A DNA stretch of 64,000 bases from Sambucus nigra. Taxonomy: Eukaryota; Streptophyta; Magnoliopsida; Dipsacales; Adoxaceae. Every line of letters begins with the position of its first letter. Within the stretch, counting starts at the first letter, position 1. This document shows, piece after piece, positions 10,727 to 22,958 of this stretch. Made by a program: the position numbers and the translations under genes. The notes below the pieces were generated by a model. That model was given only the letters and a program-made list of their open reading frames with translations. It did not search any database and was not told where the DNA came from. The DNA lies in contig OX422220.1 of NCBI GenBank assembly GCA_949130495.1, positions 126,053,268 to 126,117,267 of the forward strand. Direction: 5' to 3'.

Positions 10727-10746
10727 TTAAATACTTTGCCTTGGGA
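10727..10746 (-). promoter_or_regulatory. Possible promoter elements of Tat-1 antisense gene A
   Basis: On the minus strand TCCCAAGGCAA (10746-10736) is followed immediately by a TATA-like TATTTAAG (about 10734-10727), roughly 170 bases before the ATG at 10560. The same 11-base string occurs upstream of the antisense gene in Tat-2 (42748-42758), the only obvious conserved word between the two upstream regions. Role is inferred only. Confidence 0.35.
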
Positions 10747-10943
10747 AACGGCGAAAGAAATGATTACAAAAAAGAAACTATTACGCTACCGGCGTCTAAA
10801 AGGACAAAAAGGGCACGAAGATCGAAGCGCTTATAAAAATGCAAAAAGGCAGATTTTACGAATTTGGAAGGAAATTCAAATATGAAGAAAAGGCTCCTAA
10901 AACCCAGGAAGGTCATTTAATATTTCCATATACCGAGAAAGAA

Positions 10944-11556
10944 TGTTCCATACTCCTCAAAGTTCGAAATATGAAACATTGGAGGCTTCTGTTGATACCA
11001 AAATTATTATGCTGATGTGGACGAATAATAAGAAGACACGTGTCAATCTACGTGGCACAATAGCAATGAGGAAGATCATTTCCCTGACCAACATACTCAC
11101 TCCGAGCAACAGGTGTCTTCCGAGGAACTCCATCCCTCCGAGAAACTCCAGTGCTCCGAGGAACTCTCGGACGATGAGCAACTAAGGCGGTCCGAGCTGC
11201 ATCTCGACCACAGCATTGATTACCAGATAATCAAGAGTTCAACTATTCATTGAATGCTTACCATCTTGACGCACACGCTTGAAGAGCATTAAATGAGTTA
11301 CCCTTTCATATGTATATCATTTAATGTACCACCCTTTCATGTACAGCCTAAGGGCTATAAATACCTTGTATCACCCTCATTCAAGGGGACCGGAATTTCT
11401 TGATAGCACTTGTAATCGAGAATTCCCAAACACTCAGCAATAACATAACAGTGGACGTAGGCCATTCTTATAAGGCTGAACCACTTTAAAAATCTTTGTC
11501 TCATTTTATTTATCTGTGATTGAATAATTAGAGCGATCTAATTTTTTACATCAACA
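10944..11556 (+). repeat. Tat-1 3' LTR (start approximate)
   Basis: Right boundary is set by the switch to repeat Y at 11557; the LTR ends TACATCAACA. A purine run (CGAGAAAGAA) just before TGTTCC at 10944 is the best candidate for polypurine tract and LTR start, giving 613 bases, but without the 5' LTR this is a guess. A TATA box, GGGCTATAAATACC, lies near 11348-11361 and marks sense transcription start shortly after. Four CTCCGAG words lie between 11100 and 11165. The downstream GTGGACGTAGGCC near 11451 resembles GTGGATGTAGGCC in the Tat-2 LTR at 30484. Confidence 0.6.
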
Positions 11557-12954
11557 ATCGTGAGCAAGTATAAGTCACAAAATCAAGTGAAGGCACATAA
11601 TCAAGTTATAATAATTACAATTCATGCTTAAGTTTATCATTTCATCAATATCCCTTTAAGATACTCTAAATGATAAAATCTAACCATGTAATCTCCCTTA
11701 AGTGATATATAAGACCTAACATAGATAAATATAAATATTTATTTTTATTTAAGATACTCTAAATGATAAATATAAGACCTAACATAGATAAATATAGTAC
11801 AATAAAAATATTTTAAAAATCCTATCTTATTTTTCTTGCCACAAATTTTCTTGCACTCAACATTGGTTCTTTTCATCATAAAATGACCTTTTCTATGATG
11901 ACTTTCACACACTTTTGTATACACCTATCGATAATACATAAATTCAAATCAGTATAATTTCACCCATGGTAGTCCTTTCCAGGTAAGCAACGTATCATAA
12001 ATCAACACCATTAAGTTAAAGTATTTTTCACACAAAATGCTCAAATGGTCAATAAAAACGTTTAAAGAATTGACTAAAATAAGATATCGGTATTTATCCG
12101 TGATTTAATATCAATCGCTCATGCAAGACACATAACATAATTCATATGATCCAAATGACTTGAAATTCATGTGTAAAGTGAAATCATAATCAAAGATTTC
12201 AACAAACTTTATCATTATTTTCTTGTGAATTATAATATATCATTGAATAAATAATTATTAATGCCAAATAGTTAAGAATCCACACTTTAACCATCATTCA
12301 ACCTAAGTTCATACACTAAATCAATATAAATATACTTAATCACACATCACACAAAAGAATAAAATAAAAATATTTTTGACTTCTTAAGAAATGAAGGATG
12401 TAATATGTACATACATACTAAGTAAGGTCTAAAACATATACAAAAATGCATGATGCAAGAAAATCCTCACAAAAAGTATGAAAATGATCCAAATGTGATA
12501 ATGAAAATCCCTCACCACAAATGATGCGATCCCAAAGGAATGAAGGAGTACCTAGGAAGGGTATTTACATAATCAGAGCCCTAGGTATCTTAAGTAAACT
12601 ACCAATCTTGGTAGAGAGGGATGCTGCCTATCTCGATTATTTGGGAGGCATGAAGATAACTTCATTCTTCGTAAGTTTCCTTTGAGGTAAGTCAACCTCA
12701 ACTTTCATTCTTGGTGAAATTCTTGGCATACCTTTACCAATATTAGGTATTCATCTCTCTTTCCGCATATAAATTATGTTCCTTGGAATGTTAAGATAAT
12801 CTATAAGTATAGGAATTTCTCTCCTAACATATTTTCTTCTATTGAGAATAATGTTAGCTTTTCTCCTCAACTTGCTAATCTATCCTCTAATATCACTAAT
12901 AAGATCTCTCTTCATATTTTTTTCTTCTCTTATGAAAGAACCTATAATTTTTAT

Positions 12955-14943
12955 TTAAATTTGGTTTGAATGCCCATGTATCTTACAATGAGGACAAAGT
13001 GACACATTTCTCCTAAACTTAGGTTTTGGTTCATAAGATCTATTTTCAACTTTAGCAAGATACTTCCTCTTATAAGAAAAGTGGGCGATGTGATTGTTTT
13101 TCCACAAGAAAATAACATCCACAAGCATGATACCTAGATCATGACATATGTAAAACCTCATTTTCCTTCTCTTTTGGAGTTTGTTCCTTAGCTTTGTTCT
13201 TGTGACAAGAAGAGATTTCAACTTTTGATTTTGAATTTACATTATTTTCTTTCTGTTGTTCAACAAAGCCAATACCATACTTGTCATTTTTGTTTGACCA
13301 TGGCTCAATGAAATGCTACCAATAACATTTTTTCTTTCAATCATGTCTATTTTCAAATTGTTGGGATATTGGAACTAATTTTAATCTTTTCAAAATTAAC
13401 TTTCAAAATTTCTTTATAAATCTCAACTTCATCTTTTTGTTTCACAATAATCTTACTTTTGCTTTTCATAGTCTTAATTTTATCAAAATAATAATTAATT
13501 TTTTCTTTGAGTTTCCAATTCTCCAATTAAACATTTTAAACTTTTTTTCACTGTTCAAATTGAAAGGATTTCATTTTGTTCAAAAGTTTCATGTTTGACC
13601 TTTTCAATTTAAATAATTCTTGGAAAATCTCATCAAATGAATTATACATGTCTTCAAATTCATCATCACTCTCATGGAATGACATATGGTTTGATGCATG
13701 TGATCATACACTCCTAAAATATGAGGAATCACTAAGAGATAAGTGTCTAAACTCTTTGACACTATTTTTTTCTTCCCAACATCATCAAATTACACACTCT
13801 CATCACGAACATTCTTCTTCTTCTTCTTCTTCTTCTTCTTCTTCTTCTTCTTCTTCTTCTTCTTCTTCCTCCAATATCACCATGAATGCAATTTCACTCT
13901 CTCATTCATCACTTGAAAAATTATCATCGAAATCACTATCCATGTCACTCAAACTCACATTATAGACTTTCTTCTTCTTCTCAACTTCTTTGTTATTTTC
14001 TATCCTTCTCAAGTATGTTGGAAACACATTCATATTATGTCCTGCACTACCACCACTAAAGAATTTATATTCTTATCTTTCCTTTCCTCTCTTAGGCACA
14101 TTTTTCTCATAACTACCTTGGGAGTTATATCTAGTGGACCTGTGTTGCTTGGGCTCAAATTTCTGGTTATTTTTGTAAAATTTATCGAACCATTTTACAA
14201 AAATATTTATATTTACTTTAACATTATCTTTTGGTCTATCTTCACCTTACTTTCTCACTAGACTTGACAACAAAATCAATATCCTTCTTAAGTTTAGCCA
14301 CACTAGAATATTCATCCTGATCACAAATTTAAAGTTACCCAACTAACTCTTCCAAACTACTTGTGTACTTATCCTTATTTTATTATGGATAATAGCTTTG
14401 GTTTTAAATCTAGAAGATAACGTTATCAACAACTTCCTCACCACTTTGTTCTCGGGGATCTTCTCTCCCAAGATAAAACGTGTATTGACAAACATGATCA
14501 ATCTAGTGTAATACTCATTGAAACATTTTTCTCCATTCATTCTCATGGTTTTAAACATAGACGTAATGTATTGAAACTTTGCTCTGCTGGCTCTTGAAGT
14601 TTACTCGTGAGTAACTCTCAAATGCCCTAAGCCCCTTTAGCCGTATCGCAATTGAGAATTTGATTATACTCTTGTGTACTAATCGATGAAAAAATAGCTT
14701 TCAACTCAATTGGTTATAATTTCAAGCAACAAACTCAACATCCGACTAAACGACCCTCGATTTATTAATTTTAACACCTTTTTCATTAATCATGGGACTA
14801 ATCCACCCATATACTACACTCATCTACACATGCTAATGATTGGACTTAAAATGAGCATTTATTTTGACTTTCCAATGGCCATAGTTCTATCCATCAAAAT
14901 AACAAGGACTATCCGTAGAATTACTATCACGATTTTGATCCAT
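12955..14943 (-). pseudogene. gag: Repeat Y copia gag, heavily decayed
   Basis: Reading the minus strand from ATG at 14943 gives YFDG, stop, NYGHWKVKINAHFK at about 14890-14830, the typical start of a copia gag. Further on (about 14560-14350) is FNEYYTRLIMFVNTRFILGE with PENKVVRKLLITLSSRFKTK, which matches the copia gag (UBN2) core. Near 13000 a CPHCKIHGHSNQ motif is a zinc knuckle lacking its last Cys. The Glu/Lys-rich middle is expanded by a GAA microsatellite (13812-13868 on the + strand as TTC). Stops and frame shifts are frequent. The Sirevirus or Tork branch is possible, but pol is missing so I do not assign it. Confidence 0.7.
13812..13868. repeat. (TTC)n microsatellite
   Basis: About 19 uninterrupted TTC units. 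It falls inside the acidic region of the Y gag on the other strand, where it reads as Glu repeats. Confidence 0.95.
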
Positions 14944-15119
14944 CTCCGAATAATATCTAATCACATCCTCAATTTAGATATAAAAGCAAAGAATACTACA
15001 ACAACACACATTGGTAAAGGTCTACTCTAACACATGAATAATTAAAAGAGAAACCACCATAGTACTAGTTGAGGGTGGAATGTTTTAAACAAAATGTTCA
15101 CCTCAGATAAACCTATTAG

Positions 15120-16150
15120 AGGGTGGGTGGGGTGAATAGGGTTTTAATAAAAGTTTACCAATTTTTCAAATTTCTTGGCCAATTTTAGATCAATCCTAGT
15201 TAACATTCATATAGTTGAGAGATCTACCAGATCAAAGAGAATTAACAAATTAAAAAAAATCTAAGTCAATTATGTGAATTAATTCAATCCCTAAGTTCAA
15301 TTTAACAATGGATCACATTGGATCCATGATTAGATCTAGATTTGCATGTGATAGTAATTGTGTATATAAGCATGAAACAATTACACGATAGGAACAAGAC
15401 AAGATCTATGAGCAAAAACCCCACCTAGGGGTAAAACTACCTCGGTGAATCGTCGTCTCTCATTTAATTTGAAATTTAATTACCCAAGAAGTTACCTTTT
15501 TCTTGTTAACTATGGATCTTGAAACCTTCCCCCATTTGAATAAATTAACCGCTCATAAATCCATCAAGTGGACATGAAAGTTACGTTCTCAATCCTTGGA
15601 TCACACCAATAATCAACTCCCCAAAAGTCAATTTACCTCCTTTTAGATCTGGAGTTTAGATCTTCAAATTCAGATTAAACTTGGTAGAATGGAATCTAGC
15701 TTTGTTGTTTTTTAATTCAAAACACTTTAAAATCTAACAACAATGAATTAATTATTGATTCAAGTATTTCTCTCAAAATTTGAAAGATCAAGTGGAGTTG
15801 AAAGTTGAAACGTGTTTCTTTGATCACTTGCCAAAAAATAATTTCTCCAAGTGTGAGAAATACTCAGTAAAAGGATCTTAATTTCTCTAAGTGTCTTTCT
15901 TTGATCACACAGGTTCAATATCTAGTTGTGCACAAACTTATTGGAAGTATGCATAATACACCTAAACAAGCATACAAAGAAAACTATTTAAAAAAAATTT
16001 CACTTAATTTTGTCATACAAATAATTTTTTAAAGTATAATGTAAATGTGTACATCCGTGTTTAAGACTTGAGATGACTCAATCAAAAACTACCACAAAGA
16101 ATATAATCTTCCATCTTCAGAATTTCATGTAGAGGCTTTGACGTAGAGAA
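15120..16150 (-). repeat. Probable LTR of copia element Y (limits approximate)
   Basis: Directly upstream (minus strand) of the Y gag. On the + strand it opens with AGAGGGTGGGTGGGGTGAATAGG near 15118-15140 (GGGGTGAATAGG core), followed by TTTTTCAAATTTCTTGGCCAATTTTAG. The same order of words occurs at 23765-23840 next to another copia remnant, U, beside a primer site, which is why I call it an LTR. No matching LTR copy for Y is in the window and the outer boundary is not defined. Confidence 0.45.
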
Positions 16151-16194
16151 GACATGAGTGATATTTAGTTTCAATGTCCATAGATTCTAATGAA

Positions 16195-16200
<6 letters not shown>

Positions 16201-16266
<66 letters not shown>
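16201..16266. repeat. (CT)n microsatellite
   Basis: 66 bases of uninterrupted TC dinucleotide, between the presumed Y LTR and unassigned AT-rich sequence. Confidence 0.97.
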
Positions 16267-16269
<3 letters not shown>

Positions 16270-18780
16270 CCTATATACTGTTGCTTTTGTCTCTATTTGT
16301 CCAAGACTCTATAGTTTGTCACCAAAAATAGCCAACTAAACTATAATAACACCTATTAAAAGATCTATTACATCTTTAATCAGTATACTACTAATGGTCT
16401 TGCACCATCAATAATAAATTATGATGATGTTATTTCCCTCCACATGTTGTTGGGTCTCATCACTCTACAGATTTAGGTTCACCTTAGATTTTGATAGTGC
16501 ATGATCACGTTGTAAGTACAATAAGAACTCTATAACTCTTTTTATATTTAATGACGTACTAAGCACAATGAAACAATCGTATGTTTATGTGCCAAAGCTT
16601 TATCAACTATTTAACAATAAATTTTATCTCATTTAAGCATTAAAAATGAATCATGAAAAAAATTGAAACATTCACACCATAAGAATTTTAGAGTGAAAAA
16701 CCTCATAGGATAAGTTACGAGTCTAATACACAACAAATGGACTATAGTAAAGATCTTTCATAGATAGAAAACAAACTTGATTCGATCCTATGCAAATATA
16801 ACATGAAAAGATTTTCCATGGACATCAACCAGAGGATGATTCTTCATAACTACTTGAAGTTTCAAACTATATCAATATTTTCTCCATGAATCAAACCATT
16901 CTATTATTTAAAATATAAAGAATTTAGGTTTCGTAGGATGTTGCGATAAGATCACACGAGTTACCACTCCTTTGGCATTGTTTTGTTCTTAGCATTATAC
17001 ACGTGGCAAATAATGCGGTCATATGTATTATGCTTGTGGAGACTGGCATAACCTATTGACAGGCTAACTCTATGAAGGATATCATGTTGAGGGAATATTC
17101 TCTCGGCCATATGTAAGCTTCATGTTAATTGATGGAAACCCAACCTAATATTGTTTTCAACTATAGATAAGACGCTAACGTGTTGTGCTGCATGAATGAT
17201 ATCTGTGAAAGTTCAAAATATGATACAACTGTAGCCTCCAAGACCTTGTTTGAGAATCCATTCGTATTTAAGATTGAGTCTTAGGGTCCATTTGATAGCA
17301 ACATTTTCCATGACAAATAAGGAGTATTTCTCATTTTCCATCTTTTAGTTGCATTTGATATCATTTATTTGCCTTGAAAAATAATTACGACTTACACTAA
17401 GGTACTAACACCTAAAGAACAAAAAAATTATTTTCCATGAAATTCAATTCTTTGGGGGTCCCAAAAGAATTGAATTCCAGAAAACTAATGACTTGAAAAT
17501 TAATTCCACCATCTTCTATTAAACAGGGTCTTAAAAAATTTCATGGTGATAAACGTTAGAACCACAAACTTTAAAGCTTGAAAGTTACACTTAGGTGACA
17601 TTTCATTTTGTTGTTTAAGATATGGTTGGATTTCAATGTTTGGAAATATAAGCAACTGATGATTCATTTTCTTCCTTTTTGATTCTCTATAACTTCGAAT
17701 AATTTCCAATGTTCTAGAATATTTACCAATAGGGAGTGCCAACAAATGCTTGTGGTGAATTATTTCAATTTTTTAGTATGTGATTTAAATGATTTACAAA
17801 CATGACATGCAACATATGATGATAAAAAAAACAAGTTTATCCAGCGATTATAATAAATAGTGACAACCTTCTTTACACCTCCCAGGAAATCAACCACACG
17901 AACAAAAAACAAAAAAATTAAATTGAATGATTTGTTGAAATTATAATGATAATGTACAAATTTAAATATGATTCAAATAACATAAAATTAGCACGTCATT
18001 CACCTTTGTCCTTTTTATCTTGTCCTTATCAAAAGAAAACTCCTATGGACCCAACAAACACTCGACTCCATCCTCGCCTCATGGGATCTCCTCTGGCCAT
18101 AATCGCTACTATTAAAGAGGAGTGATATGGAACTGCAATAACAGGGACAAACTTTAATGATGACATTCTTATCAGTTCAACAAACTCAAAAATTGGAGTA
18201 GTTTGGGATAGGCCATTTCACAAACACGTAGTATGCAAAAGTTTACTTGATGAAACTATATCCATGATTCATATATAGAATGAACCTAAAGCAAGGCACA
18301 TATCAATATAGTAAACTTTAGAACATATGGTTCTACCCCAATTAGAATCAATCAATTAGGTGTCAATTAAAGAGAAAAAACAGAGATCTTGAAAAAAATA
18401 GAGATTGAATACGTACATGAACAAAAAAACAAAAAAAATACTATGATACATTTGTTTTGGCGAGGAGATGAATATGAAGCTTAGTTTATTTATTCATTCA
18501 TCATCTTCTGTTGTAATATGAAGCTTTATTTTTTTGTCGTTTCTTCAGAAAGAGAGATTAGGGTTACCTATTGTTGACCGACGGAATTTATTTATGAAGG
18601 ATATAAATAAAGTTAAAAGAAGATGAACTGAGTTGAAGAACAAAAGATTAGGGTTACCTATTTTTTGCAGTATAAATTCTATGAGGATTGAGAAGAATAA
18701 TGGCGGGAGGGGGTGAAAAATTAGGTCTTTTGGGGAGGGAAAATGGAGGGGGAAATGAGTAAGGGAAAAACGTATACGGG
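16270..18780. other. Unassigned AT-rich sequence
   Basis: No frame here carries a recognisable domain. The longest minus-strand frame (17745-17500, LPIGKYSRTLEIIRSYRES) has no motif I know and is probably chance or transposon debris. If the CACTA terminus at 18973 belongs to a longer element, its body should lie here. Confidence 0.5.
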
Positions 18781-18973
18781 CTTCTTATTTTTTTTTTGGA
18801 AAAGTGTTAAAATAATTTGGTCACCATTTAACCTTTTTTTTAATTTGTAAACTCAAATTAGTAACACTTAAACTAAATTAGTAACGAAAACTTATTGTTA
18901 GAATTAGTAACAGTAAAATACTGTTAGTTATAAAAAAATTAGTCTGTTACTAAAAGCTTGTTTTGGTGTAGTG
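18780..18973. mobile_element. Right end of a CACTA (En/Spm) DNA transposon
   Basis: The sequence ends TTTTGGTGTAGTG at 18961-18973, which on the other strand is CACTACACCAAAA, a standard CACTA terminal inverted repeat. The preceding 150 bases hold repeated ATTAGTAAC words in direct orientation (about 18857, 18877, 18903) and GTTACTAA inverted (about 18946), as in CACTA subterminal repeats. TTA follows at 18974-18976 and would be one side of a 3-base target duplication. The opposite terminus was not found in the window; the element may be truncated or its other end mutated. It interrupts the Tat gag of element V. Confidence 0.7.
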
Positions 18974-18976
18974 TTA

Positions 18977-19781
18977 GGCCCTCATTGGTGTTTCACAAGG
19001 TTATTGCCTTGTGTTACTGCCTGACATGATCCGTGAGATCATTTTTTCCATCATAAATCTTAAGTCTAAGAGGAGTGAACTTCTTTGGGGGGGAAGGGGC
19101 TATGGGTAAAATCCCTTTAGAAATTGGTTGAATGACGACTTATTTTGATAAATGAGAGCCCTCCTGGCGAGCTCCTTGGTCGTCCAGGATCCTTAGTGGG
19201 ATGGATTCCTTTCCACTTCCCTCCTGATGAAATTACAAAGTTCCTTTTCTCCTTGATAAATGCTGGTGCATCGTTTGCATTAAGGATACCTCCTACAAGG
19301 AGAATATACCTTTCTTAGCGGGGCTCTCCTTCCTCAACTGCGAGCTCTACTCGCCTAAGGGTTAGGAGTTGGCGAGAAGTGGTTGCGCTTCTCCTTGTGG
19401 GCCTCCTATTACAACTTTTCCAAATGCCTCTAGAGCTCAACATTTTGTTCCTGTTAGAACCTATTGGTAGCCTTCTCTTCTCGAAACCGTTCTCAGAATT
19501 ATCGATGAGCTGTGGGATCTGATAGGATCTCTCATGCCTGTCACTATTCACTGTCATACCCTCCTGAGGTCGATAACGAGCCTATGAGGATAAGAAATAC
19601 TCCCCAGTCTAAGACCTGGACCTTTGTGAGGGATAGACCTGTGAGGGAGAGGTGAGCTAATGACCCTCCTAGTCATCATAATCGCCGTGATCGACTGATA
19701 TCCCTCCGGGTTATAGTCATGTTGCTGGTGGCCCTCTTGGTCATTGATATCTACATGGTTTTGATTGGGTGAATGAGACAT
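18977..19781 (-). pseudogene. gag: Element V: Tat-like gag N-terminal fragment
   Basis: Minus-strand remnant starting at ATG 19781 (MSHSPNQNHVDINDQ). It is followed, after stops and frame slips, by PLRLKIYDGKNDLTDHVRQ at about 19070-19015, the Ty3/gypsy capsid start equivalent to the PKYDG segment of Tat-1 and Tat-2. Coding similarity stops exactly at the CACTA terminus at 18976, so the transposon seems to have cut the gag. I could not find the rest of gag on the far side. Confidence 0.65.
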
Positions 19782-20270
19782 TTTGGGGAGTTCAACTTGG
19801 TGGCAAAGATACAAGTCATTTTTCATAAACGACGCCAATTCTAGGAGGTGATTTCCTAAAAAGTGAATGTACAAAGCACACGTGCAAACAGAGTAGAATA
19901 ATCAATGAAAAGAGCTAAAGAACAAACACAATGCAAGATGTACGTGGTTCGAGGAATTGCCTACGTCCATGGGGCTTTGGATTTCTCTTTTATTTACTCT
20001 ATAAGTCTAGGTCACTAGAATTATAATACCGCTCGACGGATACAATTTTTGATGCCCCTCCCTCATTAGGGAGGGTTTCACATTTATTGAGGGTCCTAGG
20101 AGAGACCCAACTCAGTTGATAGCTATCCCAAATATTTCAAACTTATCTTGTATTTAAGGTAACCATCTCGTGGCGCATGTTGATGAAATTTCTTAATGTC
20201 TTGAACTCTTTTATGACCTTGATCCCGTGGGTCTGCATTTAAGCACGTGAGGATCACGAGACTTTGTTAA
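19782..20270 (-). repeat. Element V primer site and LTR remnant
   Basis: Reading the minus strand, TGGCGTCGTTTATGA at 19837-19823 is a slightly degenerate version of the gypsy primer-binding site seen in Tat-2 (TGGCGCTGTCTGTGGGAA at 30651), placed just before the gag start. Upstream sequence to about 20270 should therefore be LTR; it includes on the + strand ATGTACGTGGTTCGAGGAA near 19938. The LTR junction is decayed and no second copy is in the window. Confidence 0.5.
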
Positions 20271-20363
20271 TTATGGTCCCTATTATTATTATTATACTTT
20301 TTTAAGTTTTTTAATTTTTTGGCAATTTCCAAATATTTTTCTCGTAATTTTTAGATTTTCTCA

Positions 20364-20970
20364 ATGAATGGAGTAATTTCAGATTCTTTTAGATTTTTTA
20401 ATCAATTTATAAACAATATTGGTAGAATAACCATCCTTAGAGGTTTAAGGCTATGTATCAATCTAAACCTCTATACAGTCATTGTAGGATCAGACTCTAA
20501 AATTATTATAGATATTCTAAATGGTATCAGCCATACACAACCTTAGTCCATTATTGATGTGATATCGGAAATCAAAGTTCTCTAAGCTAAGTTACAAATT
20601 TCTTTTCTCCACACACGGGGAGAAAATAATCATGTTGCTGACAGTCTTCCCAATCATGGTATGAGGTCTCAAACTTTCACTTTCTACTCTCAAGTTAAGG
20701 TTCATCCTCTCTTGCCTAAAGGTCATTATAGAATGAGTTTTCGAGGAATGAAATTTGTTAAAATTTTTAAAAAACTTCATTGTTTCATGCTCTATTCAAG
20801 ATTTTCTCTCATTTGTAAAAGCCATCTTGGTAGGGCTATTCTACCAATCATAATAAATATGGGCTATCTTCTCCCCTTAAAAAAAAAATATAGACATTCT
20901 ATGTCAATTTTCAATAATTTCCAGACATTGTTAATGTTGTTACTACAGTTAGATTTTTAAAAGTTTTTGG
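20364..20970 (+). pseudogene. LINE-type C-terminal RNase H fragment
   Basis: One frame, with stops at 20544-20546 and 20583-20585, reads LRGLRLCINLNLYTVIVGSDSKIIIDILNG (about 20436-20520) and then THTRGENNHVADSLPNHG-like residues (HTRGENNHVADSLPNHG at about 20610-20660). Order and spacing match the RNase H domain found at the C-terminus of plant LINEs and of related domesticated proteins: catalytic Asp in GSDSK, and Asp in HVADSL. RT is not seen upstream, so this is a 5'-truncated copy or a fragment. A host RNase-H-like pseudogene is an alternative. Confidence 0.55.
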
Positions 20971-22950
20971 AGTAATTTCTTGATTTTTAAATTTTTTATT
21001 CTTTTCGCAATTTCTAACTTTTCTAAATCAACTTCCAATTATTCATATTTTTTAAAAATAATTTACAATTTCATACACTATAAATATATTTTAGTAGCTT
21101 TCATATTTTCAAAACAGTTGATTGAGTAATTTTCAAATTTTTTATGTGTATTTTTTATAATTTTTAGATACTATAAATGTAATACAATAGTTTTCATATT
21201 TTCTATATGTTTTGGATGTAATTTTCTGAATTTTTATTGTTTTTGTATATTTTTATTGCCATTTCTGGATTGTTAAATACATTTTCTACATTTTTTAGAT
21301 ATTTTAAATAAATTGTTAGTAAATTCCATATTTTATAAATATTTTTCAGCAATTTCTAGATTTTTAAAATGTATTTTGTGCAATTACCATATATTTTTAG
21401 AAATATTTATATGTAATTTAAAAATATTCTCTTAATAATTTTTTGACAAAAATACTTGCACAACCAAAATTCCATAAAAAGTTTAACTGCGTTGGTAGTT
21501 GAGGTCACCGTGATGCATTTTTAAAAGTCGAAGGGGGTTAAGTCCACAAAATGAAAATATATGTGGTGGAGTAAAGATATGGGTAAAATTGAGGAGGAAT
21601 GAGTGTAATTAACCCAAATATTTATATTCCTTTTGTATTGAAGAACATGAAATAGTAATATAAAAAAAAATACTAAAAGTTTGTTTGAATATAATACGAG
21701 ACATTAACCAATTTTATAATCTCAAAACATCAGTTTACCATTAAATACCACAAATATATGATATTTAGCAATCCATTACCACAAAGACTAAACATTTAGT
21801 TGCCATTTAACAAGTAGAAAGTGGACTCGTACTCCATCCATCCCAGATTGAGAGTTCGTATTTTTTTTTGCATAAATTAAGGATGCACTTATTAAATGAC
21901 CAATATCAACCTTTGTTCACTATCGTGGAATTTGGCTAGTTAGTTATGTCCTAAAATGAAAAGTAAACTCTTAAGTTAGGACAACTTCCTCGCAAACCTA
22001 CAAACATACAAATGGACACCCATTACGTGAATACAGAGTCATACACAAGTACTATTGTGTACCCATACTGGTTTGAGTAATGTTTCCACACATCTCGCTC
22101 ATACCATTTTCATATTTAAGCACCTATCTATGTTTTAAGGGATTCTTAATCACCCAAAACGAAATAGCGGGCTCTTAATTCAGAACGAATAGAGTATAAA
22201 TTATCTACAATATACTCTTAGCATTGCCAAAGTCCTTATAATATATTGGTAAAATATTATCACGATTCATGACTATAGGATGAGAGGGGTTGGGTAGAGT
22301 TGGTAATGGATTAGTGCGGTCGTCAGAAGTGATTGTGTATAATTCATTGCCACATTTATTTTATAGTTTCACGCTCCAAAAATCAAAATATAATCTCCAA
22401 TCCTATTCTTCATCCTTTTGAACTGTACCTTTGTCCCTCTTGGTAATTGAAGTTAATTGGTTGCATTCTTTCTAGTTCATCATTAAACCTAATTCAATTT
22501 TGTAATTTCAAAGATTTTATGTAGAAAAAAAAAGAAAAAATGGTACAAACGACTCAACGCTGTTTTACATTTGATGTGAATGGAGTAATAAGAGGAATCA
22601 CCACAAAAGTTGAGCTCCAAAAAGGTGACCTTGTAATCTTTCCCTATATGATTAGAGCGCATAGCCTAATAAACTTGCTCTAGAAAATAAATCGACGACA
22701 CAACCATTTAAAGTGAATTGCTAAAAACGCTTTAATCATAGAGGTAATTTCATCACTAATATCTCTATCTCTATCAATCGAGGGCGTACTCGATAGATAG
22801 AATAACCACAAGACCTTATTATCATTAGTATTTATAATTTCACTCCAATCCTCCATCTTGAATTTATAATGTCTAACTCCTTTTTATTAATATGAAAAGT
22901 AATTCACTTGTAAAAAGAAATTAAATTTATTATCTTAGAACATCACAATT
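20971..22950. other. Unassigned AT-rich sequence
   Basis: Very AT-rich in the first 500 bases, with many TTTTTA-like words; no coding potential, terminal repeats or RNA genes that I can recognise. Confidence 0.5.
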
Positions 22951-22958
22951 TAACAAAA

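Larger units (their letters stand above)
1..11556 (+). mobile_element. Tat-1: Ty3/gypsy Tat-lineage LTR retrotransposon, 5' end outside window
   Basis: An LTR retrotransposon whose 5' LTR lies before the window. Order on the + strand is gag, protease, RT, degenerate RNase H, second RNase H, integrase; after pol come a palindromic repeat array and two minus-strand genes, then a 3' LTR. A second RNase H between RNase H and integrase, and antisense genes between pol and the 3' LTR, are hallmarks of the Tat lineage. It abuts a copy of repeat Y at 11557; the second Y copy continues in the same register at 28298, so the right boundary is well fixed within a few bases. The target duplication cannot be tested without the left flank. 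Many stops and at least two frameshifts show it is dead. Confidence 0.93.
11557..15120 (-). mobile_element. Repeat Y, copy 1: interior of a degraded Ty1/copia element
   Basis: Minus-strand copia remnant carrying gag and the sequence after it but no recognisable integrase or RT. A second copy of its 3' part, in the same orientation, occurs at 28298-28583 and continues at 62786-64000, split by element X. Copy 1 has a private tandem duplication of about 70 bases around 11750-11800 (ATAAGACCTAACATAG twice) that copy 2 lacks at 28450. The stretch 11557-12950 has no coding sequence that I can recognise. Confidence 0.7.

Noticed and set aside
1..11556. Endogenous pararetrovirus
   Set aside because: Integrase, LTR and Tat-type gene order are present; no movement or coat protein signature.
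13576..13965. Ser-rich + strand reading frame
   Set aside because: The Ser run is the TTC microsatellite; the real coding sense is the minus-strand copia gag.
17500..17745. Possible CACTA transposase piece
   Set aside because: Position suits the CACTA end at 18973 but I recognise no transposase motif.
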